Source: Parabacteroides sp. (lineage in GTDB: Bacteria > Bacteroidota > Bacteroidia > Bacteroidales > Tannerellaceae). From it: a stretch of 15,705 nt of DNA. Within the stretch, counting starts at the first letter, position 1; each line of letters opens with the position of its first letter. The stretch lies in NCBI GenBank assembly GCA_020026285.1, contig JAHHQS010000092.1, forward strand, positions 1 to 15,705, in the 5' to 3' direction. Shown here in pieces: positions 15,701 to 15,705 of the stretch. Under the pieces are notes generated by a model that searched no databases, was not told where the DNA came from, and saw nothing but the letters and a program-made list of their open reading frames with translations. Position numbers and translations under genes: made by a program.

Positions 15701-15705
15701 TGAAT

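Overview
The window looks like chromosomal core DNA from a member of the Bacteroidales, most likely a Bacteroides, Phocaeicola or Prevotella relative. The reasons are an AT-rich composition, a SusC/SusD pair, a ribonuclease Y gene next to zapA, a short-form adenylate kinase, several promoters of the Bacteroides type (TTTG, about 19 bases, TAnnTTTG), and mostly weak ribosome binding sites. Species cannot be fixed from sequence reading alone. I found no insertion sequence, phage gene, CRISPR array or defence system.

Left part (1-3700). The window opens inside a tRNA-Gly(TCC) on the + strand with its own terminator. A decayed gene for a secreted, probably outer-membrane beta-barrel protein follows on the minus strand, with two frameshifts and no good start codon. 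Then come, all on the minus strand, rny (ribonuclease Y), zapA with a small coiled-coil gene just upstream of it, and a small winged-helix gene of the DUF2582 type. Strong hairpin terminators separate these units.

Middle part (3765-9419). A minus-strand cluster runs hpt, adk, obg, pgeF, then a free-standing B3/B4 tRNA-editing-type domain. It joins purine salvage (Hpt, Adk), a ribosome-assembly GTPase (Obg) and two proteins that may do quality control or salvage. pgeF starts inside the end of obg. Divergent from hpt, the bifunctional NAD(P)HX repair enzyme gene (nnr) runs on the + strand from a very good Bacteroides promoter and ends at a bidirectional terminator.

Right part (9532-15705). The minus-strand ribosomal operon rpsF-rpsR-rplI has its own near-perfect promoter. 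Unusually for this phylum, rpsR and rplI carry clear, well-spaced Shine-Dalgarno sequences. Upstream of it lies a susC/susD pair with its own terminator and a leader of more than 100 bases. No glycan-degrading enzyme or regulator lies beside it in this window, so its substrate is unknown.

No wholly new system is evident. The points most worth a second look are the Shine-Dalgarno signals in the bS6/bS18 operon, the purine-salvage setting of the PgeF homologue, the lone B3/B4 protein, the coiled-coil partner of ZapA, and the decayed outer-membrane gene.
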